Counted from the stretch's first letter, positions 42,857 through 53,486 are shown. The stretch: 64,000 bases of DNA from Dyadobacter sp. MSC1_007 (GCF_023667495.1 NZ_JAMOZL010000005.1:1-64000), one strand, 5' to 3'. Notes: generated from the letters alone by a model not told the origin. Program-made: numbers and translations.

Positions 42857-44281
42857 TCAAAACTCTCTTGCTATGTTAAAAAAGAACCGTTTTTCGCCGT
42901 TTCCGTTAACTGTGAGATTAAATCTTGCCACAATATTATAAAACGTTACTACATCGATGCCGGCACCTGCTCCGTAAAGCATTGAATTGCCTAGCTTGGT
43001 GCTGCTGAACTCCGGATAGCTGTTTTTGACATACCCTGCATCGGCAAATGTATTGATGTAAGCCGCGAGCGGCAGTGTATTAAACTGCCTCACGGGAATA
43101 AATGAAAAGTGTTTTTGAAACGAGAATAGCTTGTATTTCAGCTCGTTCTTTAACAATGCGTAATCCTGGCCGTCGACCACGTAAAGTTCGTACCCCCGTA
43201 CAAGGTCGTTACGATAACCCAGCCCAATAGTCTGAATGTAAGGCTGGCGTTTCGGGAATGAAAGCCGCCCTCTCAGCCCTGTATTGAAATACCACTTTTT
43301 ACCCAACGGAATAAATTTGCGGTAAGATCCATACATGGAAAGCATGTTTACATCGTCGGAAGGCAGCAAGCCAGTCTTTGAAACTTGTAAGCCCAGGGTC
43401 TGTCCCAGTAGCGGATACTGCGCATTATCGCGCTTGTCGTAACTGAATGTGTAGGTGAGCTGAAGATAGCGTTGTCTTGTTCTTCCTTTGAGCAGATAAT
43501 TGGGGTTTAATGCGGCAATAGTGTCGGAAATACTCGTCTGGCTCCAACGCAGGTCAGCGGAATGGAAGGTGTAATATTTGTTCCGGCGCGTAATGCTGAT
43601 GTAGCTGACGAGCCTTTCGCGGTTAATGTCTTCGCTGTTGAAATATTGCAGCTTGTCACGCCAGGTGCGGAATGCAGTGGTTTTATTAATAGAATAGGAA
43701 GTCCCGACAGTAATACCGGTTTTTTGCGCTTTGTCGATGTACGGTAAAGTATATGCGATCTCAAACTTTGGTATAAAACCGAACTCGGCGAGGAAACGCA
43801 ATTTATCGGCCCGCCCGGTCACATTGCCGTAGCTCATATACACGCCGTAAGTGGTCCGGGAAAGATCCCGTTTTCGCTCATACCACCATTCATTGAAATT
43901 CCGGTCGGCAAGCTGGAATACGGGTAATATGATCAGATACCAACGCTCTTTGACCACAATGCGGATATCAGTGTGAATTGAGTCTGCATTGGCGCGCGTG
44001 AGCAAGTCTACTGTGATGAAAAGATTGGTATTAATGACTTTCCTGCGATCGATTTCCATCTTTTCTTTCAGCGCTTCCGCCGACAATGTATCGCCTTTCC
44101 GGATGGCCATTTCGCGCATGATAATACCCGTGCGGGTACGATGGTTACCCTCAACAACAATGTCCCCGACTACAACATGCCCGCCGCTATCGGCCACAAT
44201 GGTCTGGGAGCTGGCCAAATGGGAAATCATGCATAAAAAAAGTAGAAAGTAAATCTCCTGACAGCGCTTAAAAGGGTTCAT
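42857..44281 (-). CDS. BamA/TamA-like outer membrane protein
   Basis: 474 residues with a signal peptide. One POTRA-like domain at about 30-110 (VGDIVVEGNHRTRTGIIMRE, then ITVDLLTRANADSIHTDIRI) precedes a beta-barrel of the surface-antigen family from about 150 to the end, closed by a terminal NIAREF aromatic signature. With only one POTRA it is shorter than BamA (five) and resembles small Bacteroidota relatives of the ShlB/TamA group. The role could be insertion of outer-membrane proteins or secretion of a partner; no partner is adjacent. It is divergent from the SusCD region. Confidence 0.82.
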   Translation of the reverse strand: MNPFKRCQEIYFLLFLCMISHLASSQTIVADSGGHVVVGDIVVEGNHRTRTGIIMREMAIRKGDTLSAEALKEKMEIDRRKVINTNLFITVDLLTRANADSIHTDIRIVVKERWYLIILPVFQLADRNFNEWWYERKRDLSRTTYGVYMSYGNVTGRADKLRFLAEFGFIPKFEIAYTLPYIDKAQKTGITVGTSYSINKTTAFRTWRDKLQYFNSEDINRERLVSYISITRRNKYYTFHSADLRWSQTSISDTIAALNPNYLLKGRTRQRYLQLTYTFSYDKRDNAQYPLLGQTLGLQVSKTGLLPSDDVNMLSMYGSYRKFIPLGKKWYFNTGLRGRLSFPKRQPYIQTIGLGYRNDLVRGYELYVVDGQDYALLKNELKYKLFSFQKHFSFIPVRQFNTLPLAAYINTFADAGYVKNSYPEFSSTKLGNSMLYGAGAGIDVVTFYNIVARFNLTVNGNGEKRFFFNIAREF

Positions 44282-44447
44282 TCTTCACATTCCGGTTTCG
44301 ATAAGGCAACTATACTTCCTGTTAATATGGTAAAATTTTGGTAAAAATAGCGGTTCAGCCGGACAAGTCCCATTTATTTTCATCAGGTCGGATAGTCCAT
44401 TCCACATACCTCCAAGTATTTTACCCAGACCAAACCAGCTAATTATT

Positions 44448-44642
44448 ATGGCACTTTCCCGGGAAGAAATATTGATTGATAAACTGATCAGCAACAAGAT
44501 ATCCGGGGAAGAACTGTCTGAGCTGCTCGAGGGCATTACCAGCGACGAGCAGCAGCAAAAGTATTCCGATGCTTTGGAGATCTACTTTAACCGGCTATTA
44601 AAGGAAAATCATCCCAATGGTGAGTCCCCGAAACGGGAATGA
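44448..44642 (+). CDS. small protein resembling the N-terminus of FecR-type anti-sigma factors
   Basis: 64 residues, soluble, with no signal. DKLISNKISGEELSELLEGI and DALEIYFNRLLKEN form two helices like the cytoplasmic N-terminal part of FecR anti-sigma proteins of this phylum, where xSxEExxELL is common. FecR genes often precede SusC genes, and a SusC follows here 44 bases downstream. No membrane or FecR domain follows, and I see no continuation in other frames. It is either a stand-alone regulator or the remnant of a shortened fecR. The match is by eye. Confidence 0.55.
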   Translation: MALSREEILIDKLISNKISGEELSELLEGITSDEQQQKYSDALEIYFNRLLKENHPNGESPKRE

Positions 44643-44686
44643 CAACGCGTAAACCCATGCATTAAACTGTTACCCAATTTACTAAT

Positions 44687-47600
44687 ATGAATTCAATAGT
44701 TACATTTAAAGATTTCTTGCTACGCACACGCTTCGCCATTGTCCTGGCAGTGTTGGTGGCCTTCGCAGCGGAGGCCCAGGTGGTGGAAGGAAAAGTTACG
44801 TCAAAAGAAGACGGAACCACCATGCCAGGTGTTAACATTCTGATTAAAGGCACGCAGACTGGAACGAGCACCGACGCATCGGGTGCGTATTCATTGGACG
44901 TTGGTCCGGGAAACCCCACACTGGTATTTTCGTTTGTGGGTTATGTGCAGGAAGAAGTACAGGTATCGGGCCGCAGCATTATCGATGTTGCTATTGCGCC
45001 AAGTGCAGAAAATTTAAAAGAAGTCGTTGTGACTGCCCTCGGTATCAGCCGGGAATCGCGTTCGCTGGCATATTCGGTGAGCAACATTAAAGGAGAGGAC
45101 ATGGTGAAAGCCGGTAACCCTAACCTTTTGAAGTCGCTCGACGGTAAAGTGAGCGGTGTGAACTTCACCAACCTCAGCAGCGACCCAACTTCATCCGTAT
45201 TGGTCAATATCCGCGGAACCACGGCAATGCCAACTACCAGCAATGGCGGTACAAACGTGGCCCTTCGGTCTCAACCTTTATATGTAATAGATGGTATCCC
45301 GGTAGGCACGCAGTCATTCACCCAAAAAGACGGTGTCGATTTCGGTAATATCCTTTCTCAGCTCAACCCGAACGACATCGCTTCGGTAACGATCCTGAAA
45401 GGCGGAAGCGCAGGTGCATTATATGGTGCAGAAGGTGGTAACGGTGTGGTAATGATCACCACCAAGTCAGGTAAAGGTGCCAAAAAGGGCCTGGGGGTTT
45501 CGTTCAACAGTATGGTTAGCATTGAAAAGCCATATCAATTCATCGAAAGCCAGACTGAATTTGGTCAAGGCGAAAGAGCATTCGAATGGCAGTACGACAA
45601 TACTGATACCTGGGGCCCCAAGCTGGATGGCAAATTTGTATCCGACTACTGGGACGTGAAATCCAAAATGTGGAAAAACGGTCCGATGGTATCGTCGAAC
45701 GAAAATCGTGTAAAGGCTTATCTTCAAGCTGGAAGCACGTTTAGCAACAGTGTTGGCGTGACGGGAAATTACGATAAAGGCTCTTTCAGATTGTCGTTAT
45801 CAAATATGACCAACAATGGGGTGATGCCTAACACCAAAACCCAGCAGAAGTCGGTCACTTTTAACTCTCAATACAACATCACTAACCGCCTGTCGGTGTC
45901 GGTGAATGCGAGCTACATCAATACATATAATCCTAATAAAGCCAATACTACGGGTTCCAACAGTGTGTTGAACAGCTTGTTGTTCAATATGCCAAGCAAC
46001 CTTCAGCCGCTTAGCGACATGAAGAGTTACTGGATGGACGGCTTTGAAGGCGTTCGTCAAAATGGTGCCCTGATGAAAGACAATGGCATTGATGTCGCTG
46101 AAAGCAATCCCTGGTGGACTACTTATGAAAAGATTCACCGTTTCGGACGCGATAATTATTTTGGCAAGATCCAGCTGAACTGGCAATTGACCGACAACCT
46201 GTCGCTTTTGCTACGTACCGGAACGCAGAATGTTAAAGAAAACTATGAGCTCCGTAAATCGTGGGGTGACAAAGGTGATGCTTACGGCCAGTATGTGCAG
46301 GGATCGAACAGCAGTGTGGAAGCCAACACGGATGCGATCCTGACTTACAATAAAAACTTCGGAAAACTGTCGTTAACCCTTGCTGGTGGTGGAAATTATC
46401 GTTACACCAATTCCAGCAGCATGGAAATTTCCGGCGGCGACCTGAATTCTCCTGCATTATTTACACTTGCCAATATCAAGGCCGGTACAATGACCGTAGG
46501 CGGAGATCCGTTCGTTGTCGGGAAATCGGTGAGTGCTTACGGAACGACTACGCTGGGATGGGATGACAAATTCTTCCTGGATGTTACCGCCCGTAATGAC
46601 TGGAAAGGTGTTCTTGCAGAAGAAAAAATACATTACTTCTATCCATCGGCATCATTCAGCTGGCTGGCCTCGGAGACATTCAAATTGCCGGAAGCATTCA
46701 ACCTGATGAAGTTCCGCCTCGGACTTGCAGATGTGGGTAACGGGTTGGTAAGACAGCGTTCGATCGATACTTACAGCTACGACGCAAGTCCATGGGGAGC
46801 GATCAACACGGTTTCTATGAATGCGAGATTGGTTGATCCTAATATCAAAGCGCAGCATTCTGTTACGCAGGAAGCAGGTCTTGATCTTGGCTTGTTCAGA
46901 AACCGGGTTAAATTCGATTTTACCTATTTTGTTAAAACACAGAAAGACCAGATCGATAACATTCCGCTTCCAAAAGGATCTGGTTATACCGGCATGTTGA
47001 CCAACATTGGTGATGTCCGCAGTAAAGGATATGAGTGGGGATTGAGCTTTACGCCGGTTAGAACAGCTGATTTCACGTGGGACGTGTCAACAAGCTTTAC
47101 ACGTTACAAAGCAACGATCACCCGTCTGTCAGACGTTTTCGCACCTAATGGTTACATTTTCGCCAGCTATGACGGAAAGACGAAAGTGAAGATCGCGGAA
47201 GGCGAGACTGTCGGTAATATTTACGAAGAAAACCCTATTCTGCGCGTTAAATCGGGGAAATATGCAGGAATGCCTTTGCTGAACAGCGACGAGGGCAAAA
47301 TTCAGAAGTCGTCCGACGAACGCGACCGCGGTCAGTTGGGTAACTTTAACCCTGACTTTATCCTTGGCCTTAACACGACTTTGCGCTATAAGCAGTTCAC
47401 ATTGAACATGGTGGGTAGCCTCAGAAAAGGTGGTAAATACATTTCAGTAAACCAGCAATACCTGGAATCGAACGGACGCGCGATCACAACGTTGGGCTCA
47501 GGCGAGAACAACCAGTGGTGGGTAGGTGGCCGCGATGCGGAACACGGTGGTATGGTGTGGCCGACGGCAGGTTCAAGCCAGTATGAGGCTATTAACGCCA

Positions 47601-48052
47601 ATAATGATGGTAAACGGTCTGACTTTCAGGATGCGAGTTATGTAAAAGGTGTATTCCTGAACCCCGCTTACGAAGGCAACCCTGAGGACGCAAAGGATTC
47701 TGATTATATCGTGAACGGAGCGGATCCTAAGGACACATTCTACGACTTCCCATACAACGGTTATGGCGATGTCATATGGAACTTTACCGCTACACGTACT
47801 TACGACGCGACGAATTTCAAGATGCGTGAGATTTCCCTTGCCTACACATTGCCAACCGCATTGACAAGACAGTACAAGCTGAACAATGTAACCCTGGCGC
47901 TGGTAGGACGGAACGTGTTTCAGTGGAACAAATCGGGACGTAACGAAGATCCTGAATCTGCATTTAGCGGTGTAGGAACAAACCAGGGGGTTTTGAGGGC
48001 CACGTTGCCAAGCATCCGGTCTTACGGTTTCAAACTGTCCCTTGATTTTTAA
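44687..48052 (+). CDS. SusC/RagA family TonB-dependent outer membrane transporter
   Basis: 1121 residues. Signal peptide ending AFAAEAQ; a carboxypeptidase-D regulatory-like domain at about 32-110 (GKVTSKEDGTTMPGVNILIK, TSTDASGAYSLDV); a plug at about 120-260 (LKEVVVTALGISRESRSLAY, LYVIDGIPVG); then a 22-strand barrel to the terminal Phe of LDF. No STN domain is present, so it lacks a direct FecR-type signalling tail. It would import a large nutrient with the SusD-like lipoprotein encoded 24 bases downstream. It is a paralogue of the SusC at 50054. Confidence 0.95.
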   Translation: MNSIVTFKDFLLRTRFAIVLAVLVAFAAEAQVVEGKVTSKEDGTTMPGVNILIKGTQTGTSTDASGAYSLDVGPGNPTLVFSFVGYVQEEVQVSGRSIIDVAIAPSAENLKEVVVTALGISRESRSLAYSVSNIKGEDMVKAGNPNLLKSLDGKVSGVNFTNLSSDPTSSVLVNIRGTTAMPTTSNGGTNVALRSQPLYVIDGIPVGTQSFTQKDGVDFGNILSQLNPNDIASVTILKGGSAGALYGAEGGNGVVMITTKSGKGAKKGLGVSFNSMVSIEKPYQFIESQTEFGQGERAFEWQYDNTDTWGPKLDGKFVSDYWDVKSKMWKNGPMVSSNENRVKAYLQAGSTFSNSVGVTGNYDKGSFRLSLSNMTNNGVMPNTKTQQKSVTFNSQYNITNRLSVSVNASYINTYNPNKANTTGSNSVLNSLLFNMPSNLQPLSDMKSYWMDGFEGVRQNGALMKDNGIDVAESNPWWTTYEKIHRFGRDNYFGKIQLNWQLTDNLSLLLRTGTQNVKENYELRKSWGDKGDAYGQYVQGSNSSVEANTDAILTYNKNFGKLSLTLAGGGNYRYTNSSSMEISGGDLNSPALFTLANIKAGTMTVGGDPFVVGKSVSAYGTTTLGWDDKFFLDVTARNDWKGVLAEEKIHYFYPSASFSWLASETFKLPEAFNLMKFRLGLADVGNGLVRQRSIDTYSYDASPWGAINTVSMNARLVDPNIKAQHSVTQEAGLDLGLFRNRVKFDFTYFVKTQKDQIDNIPLPKGSGYTGMLTNIGDVRSKGYEWGLSFTPVRTADFTWDVSTSFTRYKATITRLSDVFAPNGYIFASYDGKTKVKIAEGETVGNIYEENPILRVKSGKYAGMPLLNSDEGKIQKSSDERDRGQLGNFNPDFILGLNTTLRYKQFTLNMVGSLRKGGKYISVNQQYLESNGRAITTLGSGENNQWWVGGRDAEHGGMVWPTAGSSQYEAINANNDGKRSDFQDASYVKGVFLNPAYEGNPEDAKDSDYIVNGADPKDTFYDFPYNGYGDVIWNFTATRTYDATNFKMREISLAYTLPTALTRQYKLNNVTLALVGRNVFQWNKSGRNEDPESAFSGVGTNQGVLRATLPSIRSYGFKLSLDF

Positions 48053-48076
48053 TTACCATTTTCATTCAGAATTAAC

Positions 48077-49726
48077 ATGAAATCGATAAAAATATTTGCC
48101 ATAGTTGCAATCGCCGGACTGTTCTCCTGCAGTGACGATGAGCTCCGTACTTACGACGCATTGCAGCAGAAGGACGCGGTGGAATCCGTGAATGATCCTT
48201 ACCTGCTGGCGTCGATCATTAAAAAGACCGCCCTTTTTTACCAGAAAATGGGCTACGACACCCGTATGCTGCCCGGTGCGGTTCAGCACATGGAGAGCAA
48301 TTACCAGAGCGGCGACAACTTTTATTCAGGGTTCAAATCGCCGGTGACGGATATGTACACTTCGATGGAGATCCTGAAACTGATCGACGGCTCAACGCGG
48401 CTGGCAAAAGAGCGCGGGTCCAAATCTCACGAAGGAATTTTCAAGGTGTTCCGGGTGCTGCTTTTTTCTTACATGACCGATTTTTACGGTGACGTATATT
48501 ACGCAGAGGCACTTAAAGCGAGAGAGGGAGTTCTTTATCCAAAGTATGACAAGCAGGCCGACATTTACAATGGCCTTTTGAAGGAACTCGATGAGGCAAA
48601 TGCATTGATCGATGCGGGTACCGAACCAGTTTCGGATACCTATGATCTGATGTTTGGAGGAAGTAAAGAGAAATGGAAGAAATTCTCCAACTCGCTCAAA
48701 TTGAGATTGCTGATGCGGGCTTCGGACAAAATGCCGGATGCGGCTGCCAAGATAGCGGCACTTGCCAATGCGCCCGTATTGAGCGACCCGACCGACAATG
48801 CTTCTATTTCCTACATTGGTACATTAGGTGGCGAAACAGGGAATTCATGGACAGGCGGCCCGCTTAACTGGGGTACAATCGACAACTTCGATACCCGCAG
48901 ACCATGTAAAACGCTGATCGACAAGCTTACTTTGCTGAACGATCCACGTATGCAGGTGTGGTTTGCGCCGATAGAAAAGCCTTGGACAAGTGATCCGGCA
49001 AAACACGGCGTAAGTTTCACGACCACAGACCCTAACGGATACACTTATACATCCACCTGGGAGTATATCGATCGCAAAAACAAGGATATCGCGGCCTATG
49101 CTACGAAAGAAATCCTGCTCGATTCGAACAAGGTTTATGCTGGTTTTGTAGCCGGTATGCTTGCTGACTGGAAGAACGGAAACGGTCACTACGACGTAGC
49201 AGCGGGTGGTGCTGTGGGTAATTTCAAGGTTTCCAAATTCTCGAAGTTGTTCAGGGAAAACAAGCATGCATTGCTTAAAGCGATGATTATGAACAGCGAC
49301 GAAGTGCAGTTCATACTGGCGGAAGCTGCTGCAAAAGGGCTTATCCCGGGAGGTGCTGATGCCTATTACCGCAAAGGCATTACCAATTCGTTGTTGCGCT
49401 GGGGTGTCAGCCAGGATGCAGTGACTAAATATCTGGCTCAGGCGGTCGTGGCGCTGCCAACAGATAAAGCAGGACAACTTGCGAAAATAGCCGAACAGAA
49501 ATGGATCAGTTTGTTCCTCGTGTCGTCTGAAGGATATCTGGACCTTCGTCGTACCAAATTGCCAAATATCTTTAATAACGGCCGTTTGAGCGGATTTGCG
49601 TTCCCTGAGCGTTACCGTTACCCGGGCGACGAGCTAGGCCAGAATAAGCCTGCGTACGACCTGGGAGTGTCTTCGCTCAGTCCTGCGGTTGACGACCAGT
49701 TTTCTAAAATGTGGCTTTTGAAATAA
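48077..49726 (+). CDS. SusD/RagB-like lipoprotein
   Basis: 549 residues; signal MKSIKIFAIVAIAGLFSC with lipobox Cys. The body is the helical SusD-like fold of the PF12771 type, with SYMTDFYGDVYYAEALK, LYPKYDKQADIYNGLLKELD, KWKKFSNSLKLRLLMRAS and the final EQKWISLFLVSSEGYLDLRR. It caps the SusC transporter and binds the nutrient. It is 24 bases downstream of its SusC partner and is followed by a terminator, so the first pair is its own unit. Confidence 0.93.
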   Translation: MKSIKIFAIVAIAGLFSCSDDELRTYDALQQKDAVESVNDPYLLASIIKKTALFYQKMGYDTRMLPGAVQHMESNYQSGDNFYSGFKSPVTDMYTSMEILKLIDGSTRLAKERGSKSHEGIFKVFRVLLFSYMTDFYGDVYYAEALKAREGVLYPKYDKQADIYNGLLKELDEANALIDAGTEPVSDTYDLMFGGSKEKWKKFSNSLKLRLLMRASDKMPDAAAKIAALANAPVLSDPTDNASISYIGTLGGETGNSWTGGPLNWGTIDNFDTRRPCKTLIDKLTLLNDPRMQVWFAPIEKPWTSDPAKHGVSFTTTDPNGYTYTSTWEYIDRKNKDIAAYATKEILLDSNKVYAGFVAGMLADWKNGNGHYDVAAGGAVGNFKVSKFSKLFRENKHALLKAMIMNSDEVQFILAEAAAKGLIPGGADAYYRKGITNSLLRWGVSQDAVTKYLAQAVVALPTDKAGQLAKIAEQKWISLFLVSSEGYLDLRRTKLPNIFNNGRLSGFAFPERYRYPGDELGQNKPAYDLGVSSLSPAVDDQFSKMWLLK

Positions 49727-49737
49727 TACCCTTTATC

Positions 49738-49768
49738 CGGCAGGGGATACAGCGCCCCTGCCGAATTT
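49738..49768 (+). terminator. terminator after first SusCD pair
   Basis: CGGCAGGGG, loop ATACAGCG, CCCCTGCCG. A perfect nine-base stem followed by AATTTATT. It begins 12 bases after the SusD stop codon. Confidence 0.8.
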
Positions 49769-50053
49769 ATTAATACTCAATCCCTCCTCTTTACAGTGTT
49801 TTTTTCGTCAGGAATAAATTAAAAATCAACAGATTAAAATAGTACTTAAGACCATATCCCAAGTAATGTAGGCAGGATTTCAAAACGGGTTAATTCCGGC
49901 GTCTTCGGGCTCCGGCGGTGATCCCAGGACTTTTATCAATTGCGCTGTAAATACTCTTAGACACTACTTATATAAGCTGTTCAGTTAGTGAATTTTTTGT
50001 AAGCTCTATTTCTCAGTACATGACAAGTGCACATCACCTAAAACTCGAAAATT
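49769..50053 (+). other. spacer between the two SusCD pairs
   Basis: No open frame with a credible start is present. The stretch must hold the promoter of the second SusC, but no exact TAnnTTTG element is visible. It contains a small GC-rich inverted repeat (CCGGCGTCTTCGGGCTCCGG-like) near 49910. No tRNA or regulator gene was found. Confidence 0.6.
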
Positions 50054-53000
50054 ATGGACCCAAATTCTATTACTAGTCTGCGACGGCTGTTTTTAAGCCT
50101 GCTCGTCGCAATTGCATTAGCCAGCCCGTCATTTGCCGGGCGCCCGAAGCTTGATAAGACGATCAAAGGGAAAATCACTTCAAAAACTGACGGCGCGTCT
50201 TTGCCGGGCGTCAGTATTATCGTCAAAGGAACCCAGGTAGGAACTTCTTCCGACGCCACAGGTAACTATTCGATCAATGTCAATGAAGACTCAAAGCCGG
50301 TGCTTGTATTCTCATACATCGGCCATGAGACTCAGGAAGTTGTAGTAGGCAATGAGTCGGTGATCAATGTGTCACTGGTAGAAGGGGCCGAAACATTAGG
50401 CGAGCACGTGGTTACGGCATTGGGTCTTTCCCGTGAAAAGCGCTCCCTTGGTTACTCGATCGGTGAGGTCGACGGTAAAGATATCAGCCGTGTAGCGCAG
50501 GAGAACGTATTGAACTCGCTTGCAGGAAAAGTACCGGGTGTGACGATCAGTTCGACCGGCGGCACCGGTTCTTCGGTAAGTATGATTATCCGGGGAGCTA
50601 CCTCATTGAGTAATGATAACCAGCCTTTGTTTGTCGTAGATGGCGTTCCCATTGCGAATACATTGAACAATATCAGCCAGGTTGGTAATGATAACCGCGT
50701 CGATTACGGTAATGCGATTTCGAGCATTAACCCGGACGATGTGGAGAGTGTATCTATCCTCAAAGGACCGAATGCGGCCGCATTGTACGGTTCACGCGCA
50801 GGCCACGGCGTTGTGCTGATCACCACTAAAAGTGGCAGCAAATCCAAGAAAATGACTGTATCTGTCAACTCAAATACTGTTTTTGACAGGCCATACAAAT
50901 ACCTGAATATGCACAGCAAGTTTGCAACAGGTATTCTGCCATTCACACCAGATAACAATCCTTATCCGGGTGGTGTTTTGATGATCGACGAAGGCTCGGC
51001 TGGTGGCGTGGGTCCCGAACTGGATAAAGGCTATAAAGCCATTCAATGGAACAGCCCTAAGGATGCCAACGGAAATCCTATTCCTACCGAACTCGTTTCG
51101 CACCCCGATAATGTAAAGAACTTCGTCCGGACAGGCATTACCACTACAAATGGGGTATCTATTGCCAACAGCACTGAGCTGGTTACCTATCGTTTGTCAT
51201 ATTCCAATATGTCGAACCGGGGCATTATCCCTAATTCAGACCTTTTCCGGAATTCGCTGAACATCAACTCTGCACTGAAACTTAATAAGAAAATCACCGT
51301 AAGCACTAACCTCGATTTCAGCCGGAACAACTCCAATAACCGTCCTGCGACCAACCGGGGAACCAACCCGCTGCAATGGGCCTACGCTGTTTCTCCGCAC
51401 ATTGATATTCGTGACCTCGAAAACTACTGGGTACCAGGGCAGGAAGGACTGCAACAGCTTTCGCAAGGCCCAGGCGACTATAATAACCCTTATTTCCTTG
51501 CCTACGAGGTTAATAACAGCTTTGTCCGCGACCGTGTTTATGGAAATGTGAAGGCCGACTGGCAGATCACCCCGCATTTGAGCCTGATGGGCCGTTATGC
51601 GCTGGATACTTACCGGGAAGAACGCCAGACTAAAATCGGGAACAGTTATACCAACGACAGCCGCGGCGCATATGGCGTGATCAACCTGTCGAGGTTCGAA
51701 CGCAATGCTGACTTTTTGCTTACCTATAAGCGCGATATCAGTGATTTCAGTGTATCTGTTTCAGGTGGTGGTAACACGCGTTATCAAAAAAACACCGACA
51801 TGAACACGGGTACCAGAAACGGTACAGGTTTGATCATTCCTGGCTTATATACGCTGACGAACATCAATCCTTCTAGCTTGAATTACGGAAGTGCAATGTA
51901 TGAAAAGGCAGTTTTCAGTGTGTATGGACTTGCTAACCTTGGTTTCAAGGACATGGTTTACCTGGATCTGACAGCACGTAACGACTGGTCGAGCACATTG
52001 CCGAAAGCGAACCGTTCGTATTTCTATCCATCGGCTTCGGTGAGTGTATTGCTGAACGAAATATTCCCAATGCCCAATCAGATCAGCCTTATGAAGCTGA
52101 GAGGCGGTGTAGCACAGGTGGGTAACGATACCAACCCGTACAGCTTGCTCGCAACTTTGGGCAATGCAGGTGCATGGGATGGGGTGACACGTTTGAGTAA
52201 ATCAGGGCAGATCCTTCTTCCTGACCTTAAACCTGAGATCGCAACTTCCTATGAATATGGCGCTGACGTGAACCTTTATCATAACAAACTGAGGTTGTCA
52301 GCCACTTACTATCAGGTTGAAAACCGCAACCAGATCATCCCCACCAAGCTTCCGGGATCAAGCGGTTTTACTTCCAAGAACATCAATGCAGGTTTGCTGG
52401 TGAGCAAAGGACTTGAACTGACATTGGGCGGTACACCGATCGACAAGAATGGTTGGAGATGGGATATCAACGCCAACTGGTCGAAAAACCGCACGACAAT
52501 CAAGTCGCTTTCGCAGGGACTGGATTTTTACACATTGTGGACCGATGCCAAAGGTGGCGCCTGGACTTATGTGGGTGAAAAGATCGGCGATATTTATGAT
52601 GCTGAGATCGTAACTGTGAAGGACAAAGCTTCACCATACTTCGGCTATCCTATTCTTGATGACGATGGATCGTGGCAGAGTATCGGTGCTTCCAACACCC
52701 GTAACAAGATCGGTAACTTCAACCCGGATTTTATTTTGGGTATGCAAACTTCGCTTTCTTACAAAGGTTTTAGTCTGAATGCGACATTTGATTGGAGAAA
52801 TGGCGGTGACTTTGTTTCACAAACTTACCGTTACGGAGAATCCGATCTGAAATCACAGCGCTTCCTGGATAACCTGATCAACCCGAACGGAATGACCGGC
52901 GACCAGTTGCGCAATTACCTCGTCAACAATGACAAGGTGGTGATTAAAGGAAACCAGTTCAATATTGTGGGCGGACCTACCGCAGAATACGGTGGCTTCC

Positions 53001-53449
53001 CATTTGAATACGGCGGCAATACTTATGCCTATGGTGTGTTCAATCCGGGTGTAATTGCTGAGTACAATGCAGAAGGAGATATCGTAGGGTACAAAGAGAA
53101 CCTCGGAGGTCCGGGAACAAAAATCATCCCTTACGGCGACAACTATCCATGGAGTTTCACCCGTGCAGCGACATTCGACGCATCATTTGTGAAATTGCGT
53201 GAAGTATCCCTCGGCTATGACCTGCCTGCGGCATTTGTTAAACGTCTCGGTCTTCAGAACGCAAATGTGGCCGTTTACAGCCGTAACATCATTCTCTGGA
53301 CAAAAGCCAAGATCGGTATCGACCCTGAAATGGCATTCCAGCAAGAGTCAGGCGCTCAGGCGGGAACTCAGTTCAAGCAGGGCATCGAGCGGTATAACGT
53401 TACGCCATGGGTGATGCCAATTGGTTTTAAGCTTGGTTTAACTTTCTGA
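50054..53449 (+). CDS. SusC/RagA family TonB-dependent outer membrane transporter
   Basis: 1131 residues with the same plan as the SusC at 44687: signal peptide (LFLSLLVAIALASPSFA), carboxypeptidase-like domain (GKITSKTDGASLPGVSIIVK), plug (EHVVTALGLSREKRSLGYSI, DDVESVSILKGPNAAALYGS) and barrel ending in GLTF. The two differ strongly in the outer loops, so they probably import different molecules. It forms an operon with the SusD-like gene at 53487 (37-base gap), and perhaps with the hydrolase genes beyond. There is no STN domain. Confidence 0.95.
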   Translation: MDPNSITSLRRLFLSLLVAIALASPSFAGRPKLDKTIKGKITSKTDGASLPGVSIIVKGTQVGTSSDATGNYSINVNEDSKPVLVFSYIGHETQEVVVGNESVINVSLVEGAETLGEHVVTALGLSREKRSLGYSIGEVDGKDISRVAQENVLNSLAGKVPGVTISSTGGTGSSVSMIIRGATSLSNDNQPLFVVDGVPIANTLNNISQVGNDNRVDYGNAISSINPDDVESVSILKGPNAAALYGSRAGHGVVLITTKSGSKSKKMTVSVNSNTVFDRPYKYLNMHSKFATGILPFTPDNNPYPGGVLMIDEGSAGGVGPELDKGYKAIQWNSPKDANGNPIPTELVSHPDNVKNFVRTGITTTNGVSIANSTELVTYRLSYSNMSNRGIIPNSDLFRNSLNINSALKLNKKITVSTNLDFSRNNSNNRPATNRGTNPLQWAYAVSPHIDIRDLENYWVPGQEGLQQLSQGPGDYNNPYFLAYEVNNSFVRDRVYGNVKADWQITPHLSLMGRYALDTYREERQTKIGNSYTNDSRGAYGVINLSRFERNADFLLTYKRDISDFSVSVSGGGNTRYQKNTDMNTGTRNGTGLIIPGLYTLTNINPSSLNYGSAMYEKAVFSVYGLANLGFKDMVYLDLTARNDWSSTLPKANRSYFYPSASVSVLLNEIFPMPNQISLMKLRGGVAQVGNDTNPYSLLATLGNAGAWDGVTRLSKSGQILLPDLKPEIATSYEYGADVNLYHNKLRLSATYYQVENRNQIIPTKLPGSSGFTSKNINAGLLVSKGLELTLGGTPIDKNGWRWDINANWSKNRTTIKSLSQGLDFYTLWTDAKGGAWTYVGEKIGDIYDAEIVTVKDKASPYFGYPILDDDGSWQSIGASNTRNKIGNFNPDFILGMQTSLSYKGFSLNATFDWRNGGDFVSQTYRYGESDLKSQRFLDNLINPNGMTGDQLRNYLVNNDKVVIKGNQFNIVGGPTAEYGGFPFEYGGNTYAYGVFNPGVIAEYNAEGDIVGYKENLGGPGTKIIPYGDNYPWSFTRAATFDASFVKLREVSLGYDLPAAFVKRLGLQNANVAVYSRNIILWTKAKIGIDPEMAFQQESGAQAGTQFKQGIERYNVTPWVMPIGFKLGLTF

Positions 53450-53486
53450 TAAAGAATCATATAGTCTATTTAATATAAATAAACTC

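Noticed and set aside
48845..49477. A 210-codon minus-strand frame inside the first SusD gene.
   Set aside because: The SusD fold on the plus strand is certain and the minus frame shows no family marks.
49769..50053. A regulator or RNA gene in the spacer between the SusCD pairs.
   Set aside because: No frame, terminator or conserved RNA pattern could be supported there.
44687..53449. The two SusC genes as a recent tandem duplication.
   Set aside because: The proteins share only the family plan and differ widely in the barrel, so any duplication is old.
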